From Paracoccaceae bacterium (lineage in GTDB: Bacteria > Pseudomonadota > Alphaproteobacteria > Rhodobacterales > Rhodobacteraceae), in the NCBI GenBank assembly GCA_007116575.1, contig SKIF01000055.1:1-42696 (forward strand): DNA of 42,696 nt, given 5' to 3'. The position numbers were made by a program, and so were the translations under genes. Positions 40,949 through 42,696 of this stretch are shown here, one piece after another. The notes beneath the pieces are model-generated. The model was not told the origin of the DNA, searched no databases, and saw only the letters and a program-made list of their open reading frames with translations. Positions within the stretch are counted from its first letter, which is position 1. The number at the start of each line of letters is the position of its first letter.

Positions 40949-42640
40949 ATGGCGCTGGATCATGAAAACGGGGTCGGGGTCTGGAAATCAGGCCGGGGCA
41001 AGGGACGCGCCATGCCCAAGGGCCGACAGTTGGACGAGGGCGCGCTGGCAGAGGTGCGAGAGCTTCTCGGTAACCGCCCGCGCCGGCGTGATCTGCTGAT
41101 CGAGCATCTGCATCTGCTGCAAGACCATTTCGGTCATCTTTCGGCCCGACATATGCGCGCGCTGGGCGAAGAGATGCGCCTGCCCATGGCCGAGATCTGG
41201 GAAGTGGCGAGTTTCTATGCGCATTTCGATCTGGTGAAGGAGGGCGAGACCCCACCGCCAGCCCTGACCATCCGGGTCTGCGATTCGCTGTCCTGCGAAC
41301 TCGCCGGGGCCGAGGCGCTGCTGGCGGCCTTGTCCGACGGGATGGACCCGGCACAAGTGCGGGTGCTGCGCGCGCCCTGCATGGGGCGCTGCGACACGGC
41401 CCCTGTGCTGGAGTTGGGCCATAACCATATCGACCGCGCGACGCCGCAAAAGGTGGCTGCCGCAATTTCAGCGGGCGACACACATGCGCATCTGCCAGAC
41501 TATCAGGCGCTTGACTCGTACCGCGCCGGGGGCGGGTATGGCACGCTCCTGAACCTGCGCGAGAGTGGCGATTGGGAAAAGGTGCAGGCGCAGGTCCTCG
41601 ACTCGGGGCTGCGGGGCCTGGGCGGTGCTGGATTTCCCTCGGGCAAGAAATGGGGCTTCGTGCGCGCCAATCCGGGGCCGCGCTATCTGGCCGTGAATGG
41701 CGACGAGGGCGAGCCGGGGACGTTCAAGGATCGGTATTATCTGGAGTGCACCCCCCATCTGATGCTGGAGGGTATGCTGATCGCGGCCTGGGCGGTCGAG
41801 GCCGCGCGTTGCTATATCTACATGCGCGACGAATACCCGGCGGTGCTGCAGATCCTGCGCCGCGAGATCGCCGCGCTTGAAGCGGTCGACATCATCGCGC
41901 CGGGATACGTGGAACTGCGCCGGGGTGCCGGGGCCTATATCTGCGGCGAGGAATCGGCGATGATCGAGTCGATCGAGGGCAAGCGCGGCCTGCCGCGCCA
42001 CCGCCCTCCTTATGTCGCGCAAGTGGGGATCTTTGGCCAGCCGACACTGGTGCACAATGTCGAAACCCTGCATTGGGTGGCGCGGATCTGCCGGGAAGGG
42101 CCGCAAATCCTGTCAGATATCGAACATAATGGCCGCAAGGGGCTGCGCTCCTATTCGGTCTCGGGGCGGGTGGCGCAGCCGGGGGTGTATCTGCTGCCCG
42201 CAGGCTCGACCATCCGCGAGGTGATCGCGGCGGCAGGTGGCATGGCCGAAGGGCATGGCTTCAAGGCCTATCAGCCGGGGGGGCCATCCTCGGGGATCCT
42301 GCCCGCGCATCTGGATGACGTGCCGCTCGATTTCGACACGCTGCAGGCGCATGGCAGTTTCATCGGCTCGGCGGCCGTGGTGGTGCTGTCGGACCAGGAC
42401 AGCGCGCGGGCGGCGGCGTTGAACATGTTGCGGTTTTTTGAGGATGAGTCCTGCGGGCAATGCACGCCCTGCCGCGCGGGCTGCGAGAAGGCGGTCAAGC
42501 TGATGCAGGCCGAGCACTGGGACCAGCCGCTTCTGGAGGAGTTATGTACCGTGATGCAGGACGCCTCGATCTGCGGGCTGGGGCAGGCCGCGCCGAACCC
42601 GATCCGGCTGGTCATGAAACATTTTGCAGATGAGGTCTGA
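40949..42640 (+). CDS. fdhB: NAD-dependent formate dehydrogenase beta subunit (NuoE-NuoF fusion)
   Basis: A 563-residue diaphorase subunit of a soluble NAD-linked formate dehydrogenase. Seen: an N-terminal NuoE-like domain with a [2Fe-2S] site (Cys111, Cys116, Cys144, Cys148), then a NuoF-like domain with the FMN site GLRGLGGAGFPSGKKW (220-235), the NADH site GDEGEPGTFKDR, and the [4Fe-4S] motif SCGQCTPCRAGC (Cys502, 505, 508) with Cys542. The fusion matches the FDH1-type (Methylobacterium) enzyme; in Rhodobacter capsulatus the parts (FdsG, FdsB) are separate. AAGGGAG precedes ATG 40949. The alpha subunit gene begins three bases after its stop. Confidence 0.92.
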   Translation: MALDHENGVGVWKSGRGKGRAMPKGRQLDEGALAEVRELLGNRPRRRDLLIEHLHLLQDHFGHLSARHMRALGEEMRLPMAEIWEVASFYAHFDLVKEGETPPPALTIRVCDSLSCELAGAEALLAALSDGMDPAQVRVLRAPCMGRCDTAPVLELGHNHIDRATPQKVAAAISAGDTHAHLPDYQALDSYRAGGGYGTLLNLRESGDWEKVQAQVLDSGLRGLGGAGFPSGKKWGFVRANPGPRYLAVNGDEGEPGTFKDRYYLECTPHLMLEGMLIAAWAVEAARCYIYMRDEYPAVLQILRREIAALEAVDIIAPGYVELRRGAGAYICGEESAMIESIEGKRGLPRHRPPYVAQVGIFGQPTLVHNVETLHWVARICREGPQILSDIEHNGRKGLRSYSVSGRVAQPGVYLLPAGSTIREVIAAAGGMAEGHGFKAYQPGGPSSGILPAHLDDVPLDFDTLQAHGSFIGSAAVVVLSDQDSARAAALNMLRFFEDESCGQCTPCRAGCEKAVKLMQAEHWDQPLLEELCTVMQDASICGLGQAAPNPIRLVMKHFADEV

Positions 42641-42643
42641 GCC

Positions 42644-42696
42644 ATGAGCCGCACAGTTACATTCACGCTCGACGGTCGCGAAATCACTGCCGAGGC
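42644..42696 (+). CDS. fdhA: Formate dehydrogenase alpha subunit (partial, start only)
   Basis: Only the first 17 codons are visible (MSRTVTFTLDGREITAE). This is the typical start of the N-terminal [2Fe-2S] ferredoxin domain of FdsA/Fdh1A, the Mo/W-bis-MGD catalytic subunit. It begins three bases after the beta subunit stop, as expected for an fdh operon. The identity rests on this short sequence plus context. Confidence 0.8.
   Translation, partial: MSRTVTFTLDGREITAE

Overview
The window looks like a chromosomal segment of an alphaproteobacterium of the Rhodobacterales (Rhodobacteraceae/Roseobacter type). This rests on the high GC content and on several family-level markers: a ChvI/ChvG two-component system followed by a short HprK, RapZ, an EIIA-Man domain and HPr; a membrane-bound cytochrome-fused urate hydroxylase (PuuD); a 44-residue aa3-oxidase subunit IV; an NDUFS4-like complex I subunit; and a fused NuoE/NuoF-type formate dehydrogenase beta subunit. 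No phage, transposon, CRISPR array or rRNA was seen. Almost everything is housekeeping or metabolic, with one low-GC islet. Family names come from reading the translated proteins; no database search was possible.

Layout. 1-3521: purine (urate) degradation, with puuE (partial), uraH, a LysR regulator and puuD. Both divergent promoter regions carry the same operator-like motif. 3639-5237: pckA on the minus strand. 5238-5595: a control region with direct repeats and two mutually exclusive inverted repeats. 5596-10053: chvI-chvG-hprK-rapZ-EIIA-ptsH, a tightly packed sensory/PTS cluster. 10105-10953: an AT-rich kinase-like gene of unknown role. 11028-12977: parE. 13086-14493: an ArsR repressor and a CSCG-motif permease. 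14618-17277: ilvBN, preceded by a promoter, a 19-residue Leu/Val/Ile-rich leader peptide and an intrinsic terminator, a complete attenuator. 17366-18700: trigger factor. 18888-20384: a membrane-anchored alpha/beta hydrolase. 20386-20470: tRNA-Leu(UAG). 20673-22640: a Hint-domain gene whose 3' end runs antisense into the NAD(P)HX repair enzyme gene. 22841-24656: glnB-glnA. 24826-29400: pheS, mgtE and a PAS-GAF-GGDEF cyclase. 29589-34621: succinate-semialdehyde dehydrogenase, NDUFS4-like subunit, two uncharacterised proteins, LOG protein and dapD. 34758-38596: tsaC/sua5, an acyl-CoA dehydrogenase and an MBL hydrolase. 38575-40081: two paralogous lipoproteins flanking the cox IV gene. 40132-40782: an RluA-type pseudouridine synthase. 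40949-42696: the start of a formate dehydrogenase operon.

How genes work together. PuuD, UraH and PuuE act in sequence on urate. ChvIG, HprK, EIIA and HPr form a regulatory (non-transport) phosphorelay, next to the gluconeogenic gene pckA. IlvBN is controlled by translation of the leader peptide. PII and glutamine synthetase form the nitrogen-assimilation pair. The least explained items are the paralogous lipoproteins around cox IV (possible circularly permuted NlpC/P60-like enzymes), the AT-rich kinase gene, the nested hairpins between pckA and chvI, and the Hint gene with an antisense tail.
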